Shown: in pieces, positions 63,826 through 64,000 of the stretch
Numbering within the stretch: the first letter of the stretch is position 1
Layout of the letters: every line of letters starts with the position of its first letter
Assembly (NCBI GenBank): GCA_913030605.1
Contig: CAJWEZ010000012.1
Span: forward strand, 18,539-82,538
Direction: 5' to 3'
DNA length: 64,000 nucleotides
Origin: an uncultured Spirochaeta sp.
GTDB taxonomy: Bacteria; Spirochaetota; Spirochaetia; DSM-27196; Alkalispirochaetaceae
Translations under genes and position numbers: made by a program
Notes under the pieces: model-generated
What the model was told of the DNA's origin: nothing
Database searches by the model: none
What the model saw: the letters and a program-made list of their open reading frames with translations, nothing else

Positions 63826-64000
63826 GCTGTTCGAGATCGCCCTGGGGGCCTATACGCTGGCGTTTCTGCACCTGCTGGCGCATTCCCTCTACAAGGCGCA
63901 CTCGTTCCTTGCCTGCGGCCGCACGGTCAAGGTGTCGGCCTGCTACGCGCCGGAAACCACCCCGGGCGTGGCGACTGTGCTGCTGGCTCTGGCCAGCGGC
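63761..64000 (+). CDS. NuoL/DabB-like proton-channel fragment, open at the right edge
   Basis: About 80 residues in one open frame running off the window: TQTSVKHALAWSTVSQMGFM ... LHLLAHSLYKAHSFLACG. This is the core of NuoL-type proteins. The HSLYKAHSFL form is typical of the DabB subunit of bicarbonate-uptake complexes. Its beginning lies on top of the 5' end of the minus-strand gene and no upstream NuoL sequence is present, so this is the middle of a gene joined to foreign sequence. It is either a rearrangement breakpoint or an assembly join. Confidence 0.7.
   Translation, partial: MMTQTSVKHALAWSTVSQMGFMLFEIALGAYTLAFLHLLAHSLYKAHSFLACGRTVKVSACYAPETTPGVATVLLALASG

Overview
This is GC-rich bacterial DNA that most resembles a free-living spirochaete (Spirochaetota). 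The two sugar-binding lipoproteins have the 'FAGG..E' export junction usual in that group. There are also beta-propeller-like and InlB-repeat lipoproteins, a PEGA-like surface protein and many overlapping (ATGA/GTGA) starts. The genus cannot be decided from the window. I see no rRNA, tRNA, CRISPR array, insertion sequence or phage gene.

Left part (1-16.8 kb): a truncated sugar-binding protein with a divergent AraC regulator; a DUF4180 gene with a strong promoter carrying a palindrome; a VOC dioxygenase-like gene; a membrane LuxR-type regulator divergent from a PEGA/TolB-like exported protein; a lipoprotein followed directly by a beheaded methyltransferase; and a seven-gene carbohydrate operon (7.9-16.8 kb). 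That operon encodes a class III aminotransferase, a double class II aldolase, a TetR regulator, an FGGY kinase, two sugar-type transporters and a GH1 glycosidase. It starts at a textbook promoter with a 28-bp palindrome at the start point, which I infer to be the TetR operator.

Middle (16.9-43 kb): a broken repeat lipoprotein ending in a 39-bp near-palindrome; an efflux region (EmrB-like MFS; marR-tolC-ABC-ABC-hlyD); two AraC-controlled redox islands (AKR plus DUF2255; cupin, broken SDR, cyclophilin-like protein and AKR) that share a 29-bp motif; an intact repeat lipoprotein; and a rhamnoside locus reading YesM-type kinase, YesN-type regulator, binding protein, two permeases, GH78 rhamnosidase.

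Right part (43-64 kb): a tightly overlapping six-gene phosphorelay operon (hybrid kinase, HD-GYP regulator, OmpR regulator, a phosphotransferase-like protein with a decayed ATPase half, a single-domain receiver, a receiver-kinase) divergent from a chemoreceptor. This is the best candidate for an undescribed system. It is followed by tandem cation-efflux genes, an XRE regulator, a YceI protein, a PAS-crcB-DUF190 fluoride cluster, an OmpA-like protein with serine acetyltransferase, a PilZ protein, a DUF1576 membrane protein with a small partner, an Aat-like protein and a proton-pump subunit. At the right edge two NADH-dehydrogenase-family fragments meet head to head, which may be a real rearrangement or an assembly join.
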